From Nitrospirota bacterium (GTDB lineage: Bacteria > Nitrospirota > Thermodesulfovibrionia > Thermodesulfovibrionales > Dissulfurispiraceae): a DNA stretch of 61,907 nt. The stretch covers positions 1-61,907 of the forward strand of contig JAFGXL010000002.1 in the NCBI GenBank assembly GCA_016936655.1, given 5' to 3'. This document shows, one piece after another, positions 54,665-61,907 of this stretch. Below the pieces are notes generated by a model. That model worked only from the letters and a program-made list of their open reading frames with translations, searched no databases and had not been told where the DNA came from. A program made the position numbers and the translations under genes. Numbering within the stretch: the stretch's first letter is position 1; every line of letters begins with the position of its first letter.

Positions 54665-56160
54665 CACAAATATAATTGATATCGCAATGCTTCTTTTATT
54701 TCATCTGCCTGGTTGGCTTGAGATATGCCAATTAGCCAATATGCCCTTAATAAGGGGGCATCTTTTTCATCGTATAAACCAACACCAACTTTATGGCCTA
54801 TATTTTTTGATGCCATCATTGCAATAATTCGTAAGAGTTCTGCTTTCTGAAATGCACTATTTTCGTTTGTGTAATTATTCAATACAGCCCTTAAAACATC
54901 TTGTTCTGGATACCTGCTTTTCAGTGCCTCGATAATAATAAAACTATACGTAAAGGCATTATTATCAGCAGCATCTACATTCGGTATCTTTGTAGCATTT
55001 TTGATTCTTAGCTGCGCGATGCTTCGGATATACGCATCTGATTTTAACTTATAATCAAGTGCATTGAGATAAGATATGACCTCATCAGATTTATTTGATG
55101 AAAATAGCTGCTCGATGATATTTTTATGACCAATTTCAGCAATATAGTCTTTTTTATCAATATACTTATATAGAAATTTATTGGATATTTTTTGGCCTTT
55201 CAATTTATAAATGTCGTAAACTGTATGAACAATGATTGTCCAGTTGTTCTTTGGATCTTTTTTGTATTCTTTGTCTATAACATTTAGAGCCAGATTATAA
55301 GTATCATTAAAATCTTTTGGCTGTGTTTCAGCTATTCTTAGCAAAGTTATAGCCTTTGTTTGTGGGTCATTAATCCTTAAAGTGTACTTTTTTGCTTTGT
55401 CTATTTGACCTTTTTTTAAATAGTAATTAGCTAATTGATATAAAGGAATATTTTTTGTTTTGTTTGTTTCATAATATGATATTATTTTTTCACAGTTCCT
55501 AATGTCTCCTTTCTCTTGAAACAGGAGGAGCATATCTCCCAATGCGTTATGAACATGCTGATTTTCATGGTGTCGCTTTTTTGTATATTCAAAGGCTTCA
55601 TCATGTTTTCCGGCATTTGCTAGATTCATGGCATTTTGATAAAAAAAGGATTCGTAGTGATTATCAAATAATCCAGCCCCTCTTAATACTTCGCGGGATT
55701 CTTCAATTCTACCTACACGAACAAGCTCTTTAGCAACGTATTTCCTAGCTATCTCTCCACCCGTGGGATATTTGATCTCTTTTATCAATTTCATCGCATC
55801 ATCAAATTTATCTTTTTTGGCATACTCAATTGAAATTTGGGCCCAAGCGGAATCTTTAACGCCGAGATTTTTGATTAGATCGATTGTTTGTAAACCTTTC
55901 TCCCAGCAAGCTATTTTTGAATAACCAACTGCAATATCGTGTAAGAGGTATCTATAGCCGCCAATTTTGCTTAATTCTGGATCTTGAATCCAATATTCAT
56001 CATCAATATTTCGATTACCTTCTTGTTTGGAATTAATTTGCGGAAGATTAACAGCAATTTTCTTAGCTTCATCTAAATATGTACACAGTTCTCTATCACA
56101 AGCGATAGCTACATTTGTGGTTAATAACAATGCTAATATAAGTGTAAATATCTTATTCAT
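54664..56160 (-). CDS. Exported TPR-like protein in an integron cassette
   Basis: 498 residues. A signal peptide (about 1-19, MNKIFTLILALLLTTNVAIA) is followed by helical repeats with TPR-like character (ALNLVIDKEY, LANYYLKKGQIDKAKKYTL, MKLIKEIKYPTGGEIARKYV). No catalytic motif is seen. It lies between attC-like sites 1 and 2, with the start 17 bp from site 2 and the stop touching site 1. It is a cassette gene of unknown role. Base composition is AT-richer than neighbouring genes, fitting acquisition. Confidence 0.75.
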   Translation of the reverse strand: MNKIFTLILALLLTTNVAIACDRELCTYLDEAKKIAVNLPQINSKQEGNRNIDDEYWIQDPELSKIGGYRYLLHDIAVGYSKIACWEKGLQTIDLIKNLGVKDSAWAQISIEYAKKDKFDDAMKLIKEIKYPTGGEIARKYVAKELVRVGRIEESREVLRGAGLFDNHYESFFYQNAMNLANAGKHDEAFEYTKKRHHENQHVHNALGDMLLLFQEKGDIRNCEKIISYYETNKTKNIPLYQLANYYLKKGQIDKAKKYTLRINDPQTKAITLLRIAETQPKDFNDTYNLALNVIDKEYKKDPKNNWTIIVHTVYDIYKLKGQKISNKFLYKYIDKKDYIAEIGHKNIIEQLFSSNKSDEVISYLNALDYKLKSDAYIRSIAQLRIKNATKIPNVDAADNNAFTYSFIIIEALKSRYPEQDVLRAVLNNYTNENSAFQKAELLRIIAMMASKNIGHKVGVGLYDEKDAPLLRAYWLIGISQANQADEIKEALRYQLYL

Positions 56161-56176
56161 TAATCATTGCCTCATG

Positions 56177-56250
56177 ATTTAACGCTCCGCATAACCGGCT
56201 GGCAATGGAGCGCAGCGGAATTGCCGTCCGAGTTGATGCGGTTGTTAGCT
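56177..56250 (-). repeat. attC-like recombination site 2
   Basis: 74 bp. On the minus strand it begins AGCTAAC, has arms with CCGCAT/ATGCGG and ACGGCAAT/ATTGCCAG pairs, and ends GTTAAAT (perfect GTTRRRY). The unpaired extra bases and the form are typical of attC sites. Confidence 0.75.
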
Positions 56251-56273
56251 GATTTCAGACCTTTAAAGTGGGC

Positions 56274-56453
56274 AGTTCTATTTAATTTCATTTTCATAAT
56301 CCCGATCTTCTTTGAAGATGTTTTGGCGATTGTTGCCGCTGGTGAGTAAATGATAGATATTTTCTTTTGGCGTTATCCTTGTTGTCATAGGCATGTTCAA
56401 AACCTATCATCTTTTTCACTCTTTGTCAATAAATAGAACCGTCGCATTTAAAC
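56274..56453 (-). mobile_element. Decayed REP-associated tyrosine transposase (RAYT) element
   Basis: A 38-codon minus frame at 56278-56394 reads ITPKENIYHLLTSGNNRQNI and then FKEDRDYEN, the N-terminus of Y1/IS200-like REP-associated transposases (usual pattern YHVxxRGNNRQxIF). The catalytic His-x-His and Tyr parts are missing. Flanks (TTTAATTTCATTTTC at 56281 and the GGTTCTATTTATTG/ATAGAACCG end at 56433-56453) match those of the RHS relic at 54471-54585. Between attC-like sites 2 and 3 (56251-56462) nothing else is seen. Confidence 0.6.
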
Positions 56454-56462
56454 ACAGTCGAG

Positions 56463-56594
56463 AACTAACGACGAGTTCACACGCCGCAACCACAGCGGGA
56501 CTACTAACTGAAATCTACCACCGGACGTGAGCGGAGCAAATGCAAACGTGCAGCAACGCGCTGGTTGCGGTCGGTGTGTATTTTGTTGTTAGCT
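56463..56594 (-). repeat. attC-like recombination site 3
   Basis: 132 bp. On the minus strand it begins AGCTAAC and ends GTTAGTT, with long inverted arms (CCGCAACCAGCG against CGCTGTGGTTGCGG). The large size resembles long attC sites such as VCR. It lies 57 bp after the membrane-protein cassette gene. Confidence 0.7.
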
Positions 56595-56650
56595 GCTCTT
56601 CACTTAAATGATTTACAATGTATTGTTGACCTATTCCAACCATTGTAATG

Positions 56651-57112
56651 TTAAGGAAGAATAGCCTTGATGGATTTAATATAGAAATCCCATGTAAAAC
56701 CAGATGGGACAGTAGATGAAAAATATAAATACTCTTCAATTTCCCGAGCCTGGCCAGGAGGAATATTTACCCTTATAGATTCATCAGTCTCCCCGACTAT
56801 GACGTTCTTATCTCGCAGTGTTATGTGTATCTCTAGTTCATCGATAGTGTACTGGCTGGATTTATTATATATCCTGCCAGTTAGCTTATCATGACCATGC
56901 ATAGACATATTTTCAGTTACAACTTGTTCAGTTCGAATCAGAGTCTTAGCGAATGCATCTTGTTTTTCACGTTTATTATTATCATGAGCAGACCATAGTA
57001 AGATTATACCAATAAGAACGACGCCAATAATAGTGATACCACCGGCCACTTTCCTGAGAGCAGGAATAAATATGAGTGCAATTATGAACAGAAGAACAAC
57101 CAACCAAATCAT
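56651..57112 (-). CDS. Small membrane protein in an integron cassette
   Basis: 153 residues. Two hydrophobic segments (about 2-18 and 22-43) form an N-terminal hairpin, followed by a soluble beta-rich part (LTGRIYNKSSQYTIDELEIH, then VNIPPGQAREIEEYLYF). No function is recognised. It is followed by attC-like site 3, and a possible GTTAGCT box (57153-57159, minus) lies 40 bp upstream, consistent with a second gene cassette. Confidence 0.65.
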   Translation of the reverse strand: MIWLVVLLFIIALIFIPALRKVAGGITIIGVVLIGIILLWSAHDNNKREKQDAFAKTLIRTEQVVTENMSMHGHDKLTGRIYNKSSQYTIDELEIHITLRDKNVIVGETDESIRVNIPPGQAREIEEYLYFSSTVPSGFTWDFYIKSIKAILP

Positions 57113-57473
57113 TATCTCCCTCCATTGGATAAATGGTATGGTGCATATATGCAGCTAACAAGTTATTATCTATACGACATGCATATATGCTATCACATAA
57201 CTTTAAATAGGACGGTTGTACTAGCTCACTAATTCGGTAACTTTTGGGAGTTTATCCGCCTCAGCGGACAAGTCAAACGGTGTTTCATGATACAAACCTC
57301 CGTGTTTTGCCAGTTGAACAAATCCAAATAGAAAGCGTCTAAGATTTATGATCATGCCTTTCTCTGACTCAAAATAATTTAGGCCTCTCTTGGCTTTATA
57401 ATTTACAAAAATAAACCACCTAATTATTAAGCATGGATAAGAGGCCTGGTTTGAACCAAAGCCTTTTGCCAAA
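57113..57473. other. Region between cassette array and argJ
   Basis: It contains a possible attC R' box (GTTAGCT on the minus strand, 57153-57159), a REP-like end TAAATAGGACGGTTG at about 57197-57211, and an 83-codon minus frame with a TTG start (57221-57472) whose product resembles nothing I know. I do not treat that frame as a gene. No integrase gene is present. Confidence 0.4.
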
Positions 57474-58664
57474 CTATGTCCTGTATTCTGCGTTTATCTT
57501 CACATAATCTTCAGTAAGGTCGCATGTGAGCACCTTTGCGCTGCCTTTGCCTATATGAAGGTCAATTACGATCTTTATCTCATTTGATTTAAGCTTTTCA
57601 TTCGCTTCTTTATCTTTGCCTGTTGCAGAGCCTTTTGAAGCCACTTTTAATCCATTAAGAAAGATATCCACCTTATCTTCTTTCAACGCCACTTTTGAGT
57701 ACCCGAGCACAGCCATAAGCCTGCCCCAGTTGGCGTCATTGCCGTAGAGCGCTGTTTTGACCAACAGCGAATTCGCTATGGCCATTGCAGCCTTTTCAGC
57801 CTCTGCCTCATTACGGGCATTCTTCACCTCTATCTCGACAAACTTTGTAGCGCCTTCCCCATCCTTTACGATCATGCGGCATAGGTCATAGCATACGCTG
57901 TCAAGAGCTTTTGCGAATTTTTCAAAATCATCAGAGCTCTTTTTTATCAACCTGTTCTCTGCCATGCCGTTAGCCATAACCAGCACTGTGTCGTTTGTGG
58001 ACATGTCGCCATCTATTGTTATGCGGTTAAATGATCTTTTTACAGCAGACTTGAGAGCAGCATCAAGAGCCGGCTTTGCGATATTTGCATCAGTCAGTAT
58101 AAAGCAGAGCATTGTGGCCATGTTTGGCTGTATCATGCCCGCGCCCTTGCAAAATCCTGTGATCGTGACAGCCTTGCCTTCAACAGTCATCTTTTTTGAT
58201 ACAACTTTCGGGAATGTGTCTGTGGTCATTATGGCTGCTGCTGCATCATCAACCGTATTGCGGGCAAGTCCATCAATCAGATCAACAATACTGCCTCGAA
58301 CCCTGTCCATTGGCATCGGAGCGCCGATAACACCTGTGGAGCAGACATAAACACGGGATTTGGATATGCTAAGCATGTCAGCTGCAAGGGCTGTCATCTC
58401 ATCAGCATCCTTCATGCCCTGGCTGCCTGTGCATGCGTTTGCATTGCCGCTGTTTACAATTATGGCCTGGCCCTTGCCTGTCTTGATGCGCTTCATATCG
58501 AGCTTTACAGGAGCTGCTTTGACCGTACTTGTTGTGAACATGCCGGACATGACAGCTTCTTCTGCTGAATAAATAAGCGCAAGGTCTTTTCTGCCCGGCT
58601 TTTTGATTGCTGCTTCGGTTACTGAAAAGAGAAATCCTTCTGGTATGCGTGTTGTAGTTTTCAT
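57474..58664 (-). CDS. argJ: Bifunctional ornithine acetyltransferase/N-acetylglutamate synthase
   Basis: 396 residues. The self-cleavage and nucleophile region is GAGMIQPNMATMLCFI, with the catalytic Thr in ATML. VNSGNANACTGSQGMKDADE and TIDGDMSTNDTVLVMANG are diagnostic. It recycles the acetyl group between ornithine and glutamate in arginine synthesis. It is 44 bp downstream of argC in the same direction. Whether it is mono- or bifunctional cannot be read from sequence. Confidence 0.95.
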   Translation of the reverse strand: MKTTTRIPEGFLFSVTEAAIKKPGRKDLALIYSAEEAVMSGMFTTSTVKAAPVKLDMKRIKTGKGQAIIVNSGNANACTGSQGMKDADEMTALAADMLSISKSRVYVCSTGVIGAPMPMDRVRGSIVDLIDGLARNTVDDAAAAIMTTDTFPKVVSKKMTVEGKAVTITGFCKGAGMIQPNMATMLCFILTDANIAKPALDAALKSAVKRSFNRITIDGDMSTNDTVLVMANGMAENRLIKKSSDDFEKFAKALDSVCYDLCRMIVKDGEGATKFVEIEVKNARNEAEAEKAAMAIANSLLVKTALYGNDANWGRLMAVLGYSKVALKEDKVDIFLNGLKVASKGSATGKDKEANEKLKSNEIKIVIDLHIGKGSAKVLTCDLTEDYVKINAEYRT

Positions 58665-58708
58665 GCTGATAGCATAAATTCAGAAAAGAGATTTTTGCAA
58701 CAGCAGGT

Positions 58709-59749
58709 TTAAGGGAAAAGCGCGAGACCCTTGATTGCAGCAGCCTCATCAATGCCGAGCATAAGGTTCATGTTCTGCACAGCCTGACCAGATGCGCCCT
58801 TTACCAAATTGTCTATTGCTGAGACTATGATGAGCGTGTTGGTGCGTTTATTAACCTTCAAACCTATATGACAGTAGTTTGTGCCGCGTACATGCTTGGC
58901 GTCAGGATATTTGCCCTCAGGCAGCACAACAACAAACTGCTCATTGGTATATGCCTGCTGATAGATTGAAAGCACATCAGATGTAGTGATATCTTTTTTG
59001 AGCCTGCAATATATTGTCGAAACAATACCCCTGTCCATTGGCACAAGGTGCGGAGTGAAGTTGAGCAGTATATCAGATTGAGCTACGCTGCTTAACACCT
59101 GCTCAATCTCTGGTGTATGACGATGAGTGCCAAGGCCATAGGCCTTGAATCCGTCATTCACTTCGCAGTATGAAAATACCATGTCAGACTTCCTGCCTGC
59201 TCCGGATACTCCGGATTTTGCGTCAATACTTATTGAATCAAGATCGACAAGACCCGCTTTTAAAACCGGTGCCAGAGCTAGTATAGACCCTGTTGGATAA
59301 CAGCCCGGATTTGCTATCAAAGCAGCATTCTTTATGTCTTTGCGGTAAAGCTCTGGAAGCCCGTATACTGCCTTTGCAAGAGTTGCCGTCTTCTGGTGCG
59401 GCAGTTTATACCACTCCTCATAAACTGAGGGGTTCTTTATGCGGTAGTCTGCTGAAAGGTCTATAACTTTCTTTCCATTTGAGAAAAAGTAGTCAACAGC
59501 GATCTGTGATGCGCCATGCGGAAGAGCCATAAAAAAGATGTCTGCTTTTGAAAGCAGCTTTTCATTAATAAGAGGCTCATAAACAAGATGCTTATATGCA
59601 GTAAGATGCGGGAAAATCTCAGGCACAGTCTTGCCTGCTGACTTTTCAGAAGTAATTGCAGTAATTTCAACATCAGGATGCAGATTGAGTATCCTTAGCA
59701 GTTCTGCCCCTGTGTAGCCGCTTCCTCCGCAAATTCCAATCTTATGCAT
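58709..59749 (-). CDS. argC: N-acetyl-gamma-glutamyl-phosphate reductase
   Basis: 346 residues. The Rossmann start is GICGGSGYTGAELLRIL; the catalytic Cys is in LIANPGCYPTGSILALAP near residue 150; SGVSGAGRKSDMVF follows. It makes N-acetylglutamate semialdehyde. The start codon follows GAGGAGCGTTCA-type ribosome-binding sequence. It lies downstream of rpsI, separated by a stem-loop. Confidence 0.96.
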   Translation of the reverse strand: MHKIGICGGSGYTGAELLRILNLHPDVEITAITSEKSAGKTVPEIFPHLTAYKHLVYEPLINEKLLSKADIFFMALPHGASQIAVDYFFSNGKKVIDLSADYRIKNPSVYEEWYKLPHQKTATLAKAVYGLPELYRKDIKNAALIANPGCYPTGSILALAPVLKAGLVDLDSISIDAKSGVSGAGRKSDMVFSYCEVNDGFKAYGLGTHRHTPEIEQVLSSVAQSDILLNFTPHLVPMDRGIVSTIYCRLKKDITTSDVLSIYQQAYTNEQFVVVLPEGKYPDAKHVRGTNYCHIGLKVNKRTNTLIIVSAIDNLVKGASGQAVQNMNLMLGIDEAAAIKGLALFP

Positions 59750-59772
59750 TGAACGCTCCTCTAAAATATTAA

Positions 59773-59820
59773 GCGGATGAGGGCTCGACAGTTTTTGTTG
59801 CCGTCAGCCAGCTCATCCGC
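59773..59820 (-). terminator. Stem-loop between rpsI and argC
   Basis: GCGGATGAG pairs with CTCATCCGC over a 30-base interval, 25 bp after the rpsI stop. The large loop makes an intrinsic terminator uncertain; it could be an attenuator or mRNA end. Confidence 0.5.
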
Positions 59821-59845
59821 CAGTATCTGAATCAAAAAATGTAAA

Positions 59846-60238
59846 TTATCTCTTGGAGAACTGGAATCTCTTTCTCGCTCCTGCAAGTCCGTACTTCTTT
59901 CTCTCGACCTCTCTTGGGTCTCTTGTGAGGAAACCTTCCTTCTTGAGCTTGCCCTTGAAGTCTGCATCAACATTAACAAGAGCTCTTGCTATGCTGTGCC
60001 TGAGAGCTCCTGCCTGTCCGCTGAGCCCTCCGCCCCTTACGTTGCAGAGAATATCGTACTTGTTTGTCATGCCGGTCAGGTTAAGAGGCTGCCTTATGAT
60101 CATCTGGAGGGTCTCTCTTGGGAAGTAGACCTCAAACTCCTTCTCATTAACAGTGATCTTGCCATTGCCTGGCACGAATCTTACCTGGGCTATCGCCCTC
60201 TTTCTTCTTCCTGTTGCGCCGATCTTTGTGGAAGCCAT
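59846..60238 (-). CDS. rpsI: 30S ribosomal protein S9
   Basis: 130 residues, normal length. [20 protein letters not shown] near the start, [19 protein letters not shown] in the middle, and the conserved C-terminal [17 protein letters not shown] reaching the ribosomal P site. It follows rplM by 13 bp in the usual operon. Confidence 0.98.
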   Translation of the reverse strand: MASTKIGATGRRKRAIAQVRFVPGNGKITVNEKEFEVYFPRETLQMIIRQPLNLTGMTNKYDILCNVRGGGLSGQAGALRHSIARALVNVDADFKGKLKKEGFLTRDPREVERKKYGLAGARKRFQFSKR

Positions 60239-60251
60239 TGTATAAAACTCC

Positions 60252-60686
60252 TTATCTTAAAGTTTCTATAAGTTCAGGATTTTGAGCCTTGTGCGGATGC
60301 TCTGCACCGCGGTACACCTTGAGCTTCTTTATCATCTGTTTGCCGAGCCTGTTCTTTGGGAGCATGCCGCCAATAACATCTTTATAAAGATCCTCTATGT
60401 CCTTCTCCATCCTGTCCCTGAGAGATACGGATTTGAGGTTGCCGATGTAGCCTGTGTGGTGATGATAGAACTTGTCATCCATCTTTGCGCCTGTAACTTT
60501 AACCTTCTCAGCGTTGATTATGACCACAAAATCACCTGCATCAACATTAGGAGTGAATACAGCTTTATGCTTTCCGCGGAGATATGCAGCGATTCTGCTG
60601 GCGATCCTGCCGAGGATCTGTCCGTCAGCATCAACAATATACCACTTGCGGTTTATATCCTCTTCTTTTGCAAACTTGGTCTTCAT
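60252..60686 (-). CDS. rplM: 50S ribosomal protein L13
   Basis: 144 residues, normal length. [20 protein letters not shown] and [20 protein letters not shown] are diagnostic; [18 protein letters not shown] near the end confirms it. First gene of the rplM-rpsI operon, with AAGGTGTC-type leader and a promoter at 60744-60773. Confidence 0.98.
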   Translation of the reverse strand: MKTKFAKEEDINRKWYIVDADGQILGRIASRIAAYLRGKHKAVFTPNVDAGDFVVIINAEKVKVTGAKMDDKFYHHHTGYIGNLKSVSLRDRMEKDIEDLYKDVIGGMLPKNRLGKQMIKKLKVYRGAEHPHKAQNPELIETLR

Positions 60687-60743
60687 GAGACACCTTCCTT
60701 ATAAAAAATAGTAAATATTGGCTGAACACAATTCGAGTTAGAT

Positions 60744-60773
60744 ACATTAAACAAAAAGGGTTATATTTGTCAA
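60744..60773 (-). promoter_or_regulatory. Promoter for rplM-rpsI
   Basis: Minus-strand TTGACA (60773-60768) and TAATGT (60749-60744) with an 18-bp spacer, about 60 bp before the rplM start. It lies in the 111-bp gap shared with the divergent thiD gene. Confidence 0.6.
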
Positions 60774-60785
60774 CAGCCTGTCTGA

Positions 60786-60791
60786 TATAAT
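60786..60791 (+). promoter_or_regulatory. Perfect -10 box just before thiD
   Basis: TATAAT at 60786-60791 ends six bases before the thiD ATG (60798). Transcription would start at or near the A of the ATG, giving a leaderless mRNA. No good -35 box is seen at 17 bp. Confidence 0.45.
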
Positions 60792-60797
60792 AGGCCG

Positions 60798-61580
60798 ATG
60801 AAAAGAGCCCTCTCAATAGCCGGCTCAGACCCCTCGGGCGGAGCTGGAATACAGATGGATCTGAAGGTCTTCAAACACTTCGATGTTTACGGCCTCAGCA
60901 TGCCTGCTGCGCTGACTGCCCAGAACTCTTTCGGAGTCAGATCAGTCTACCCGATTGAAAGGGCTATTATAAAGGATCAGCTCGATGTTTTAGTATCAGA
61001 CATAAGACCCGATGCCCTTAAAACAGGCATGCTCCTTACACCAGCGGCTGTTGAGGCTGTTGCTGAGTACGTGGAGAAGTACAGATTAGCAAACCTTGTT
61101 ATTGATCCTGTGCTCAGGTCTTCATCCGGAGCTGAGATGCTCGACAACAGGGCATTGGATGCGATGCGGAGCCTGCTTCTGCCGCTATGCAGGATTATAA
61201 CTCCGAATATCCGCGAGGCAGGCGCACTTGCCGGGATCGAGATAAAAGACCATAGCGATATGAGAGCTGCTGCGGAGACGATAATAAAATCAGGAGCTCA
61301 AACGGTTATAATAACAGGCGGCCACCTTGATGAGCTTGATAAATCATCACAAAATGCTGCTGACCTCTTTTTTGACGGCTCAGAATTCAGGACAATAAGC
61401 AGCAAAATGTTTAAAGGTGAATTCCATGGAACAGGCTGCGCCTACTCAGCAGCCATAACAGCCCTGCTTGCCAAAGGACTATCTGTTTTTGAAGCAGCAG
61501 AAAGAGCAAAGGAATTTATGAACAGCATTATAAGCAATGCTGTAGAAATAGGCAGAGGGGCGAAATATCTGAATGTCTAA
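60798..61580 (+). CDS. thiD: Hydroxymethylpyrimidine (phosphate) kinase
   Basis: 260 residues. SIAGSDPSGGAGIQMDLKVF at the N-terminus and GTGCAYSAAITALLAKG near the C-terminus (with catalytic Cys/Gly-rich anion hole) are the ribokinase-family ThiD signatures. It phosphorylates HMP and HMP-P in thiamine synthesis. It overlaps the radA start by eight bases. No Shine-Dalgarno sequence is apparent. Confidence 0.94.
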   Translation: MKRALSIAGSDPSGGAGIQMDLKVFKHFDVYGLSMPAALTAQNSFGVRSVYPIERAIIKDQLDVLVSDIRPDALKTGMLLTPAAVEAVAEYVEKYRLANLVIDPVLRSSSGAEMLDNRALDAMRSLLLPLCRIITPNIREAGALAGIEIKDHSDMRAAAETIIKSGAQTVIITGGHLDELDKSSQNAADLFFDGSEFRTISSKMFKGEFHGTGCAYSAAITALLAKGLSVFEAAERAKEFMNSIISNAVEIGRGAKYLNV

Positions 61581-61907
61581 AATAAAAACTATATATCAAT
61601 GTCAGGCCTGCGGGTACTCCAGCCCTAAGTGGATAGGCAAATGCCCTGACTGCGGAGCATGGAACAGCTTTGTTGAGGAGAAGCAAGAGCCCAAAACCCT
61701 GCGGCATACCTCATTGTCATCATCAGATGCGATGCCGCTCAGCAGTGTAACAGGCGGCAAAGAGAAGCGCACTACAACAGATATTGCAGAGTTCGACAGG
61801 GTGCTTGGCGGAGGCCTTGTAAATGGGGCAATAACACTTATCGGTGGAGACCCGGGCATCGGCAAATCAACCCTCCTGCTCCAGACAATAGCCAAACTCG
61901 CTGACAA
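61573..61907 (+). CDS. radA: DNA repair protein RadA, N-terminal part (cut by window end)
   Basis: About 111 residues to the window end. The N-terminal zinc finger is CQACGYSSPKWIGKCPDCG, and Walker A is LIGGDPGIGKSTLLLQT. RadA is a RecA-like branch-migration helicase used in recombinational repair and transformation, which fits with dprA in this genome. The KNRFG motif and Lon-like domain lie beyond the window. Confidence 0.93.
   Translation, partial: MSKIKTIYQCQACGYSSPKWIGKCPDCGAWNSFVEEKQEPKTLRHTSLSSSDAMPLSSVTGGKEKRTTTDIAEFDRVLGGGLVNGAITLIGGDPGIGKSTLLLQTIAKLAD

Noticed and set aside
57221-57472. 83-codon minus-strand frame with TTG start next to argJ
   Set aside because: No family resemblance, weak start, and low-complexity surroundings near the cassette array.
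1-61907. tRNA, rRNA or riboswitch genes
   Set aside because: No sequence with the needed conserved arms or known leader motifs was recognised on either strand.

Overview
The window is about 62 kb of bacterial chromosome. Its tight operons, moderate GC, a multiheme c-type cytochrome and the linked ccsA-hemA-hemC-cobA/hemD cluster suggest an anaerobic or sulfur/iron-cycling lineage, most likely Nitrospirota (Thermodesulfovibrionia-like). That placement is inferred from gene content only; there is no rRNA or tRNA in the window.

Layout. 1-6.3 kb: the start of RNase R (cut by the window edge), a membrane-anchored multiheme cytochrome, a RodZ-like protein, a frameshifted pseudopilin, an HD-GYP receptor and an FmdB zinc ribbon. 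6.4-24.6 kb: a defence island. A Mu-like phage head-gene fragment runs directly into the distal end of a type I-C CRISPR array. The array has 41 identical 32-bp repeats and is split by a 3,549-bp phage segment that occupies exactly one spacer slot. On the minus strand follow the leader, cas2, cas1, a RhuM-family gene embedded in the operon, cas4, cas3, cas7, cas8c and cas5, then a decayed second cas3 stub, a Bro-N gene between 81-bp direct repeats, and a WYL regulator. 24.6-29.2 kb: a ketoacyl synthase next to three genes that look like a bacterial ceramide/sphingolipid set (GNAT-type bCerS, serine palmitoyltransferase-like enzyme, CerR-like reductase). 29.2-33.4 kb: htpX, nfeD, panC, a GYD protein and a TusA-like protein. 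33.4-43.7 kb: a plus-strand run of argG, dprA, smg-like, topA, a MobB-like P-loop gene, ccsA, hemA, hemC and cobA-hemD. 43.7-49.2 kb: a minus-strand PAS histidine kinase, transglutaminase, DUF58 and MoxR operon. 49.3-54.3 kb: prpE-like ligase, a small exported protein, an AlkD stub, and tyrS flanked by two VapBC modules. 54.4-57.2 kb: a small integrase-less integron cassette array (three attC-like sites, two intact cassette genes and decayed REP/RAYT-type elements). 57.4-61.9 kb: argJ, argC, rpsI, rplM, thiD and the start of radA.

The most unusual part is the CRISPR locus: a phage piece of kilobase size bounded exactly by repeats, phage DNA fused to the distal terminal repeat, a rearranged operon with a relic of the ancestral cas3, and two phage-antirepressor-type genes (RhuM and Bro-N) tied to the locus. 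The giant spacer could be real recombination or an assembly chimera; the junctions need read-level checking.
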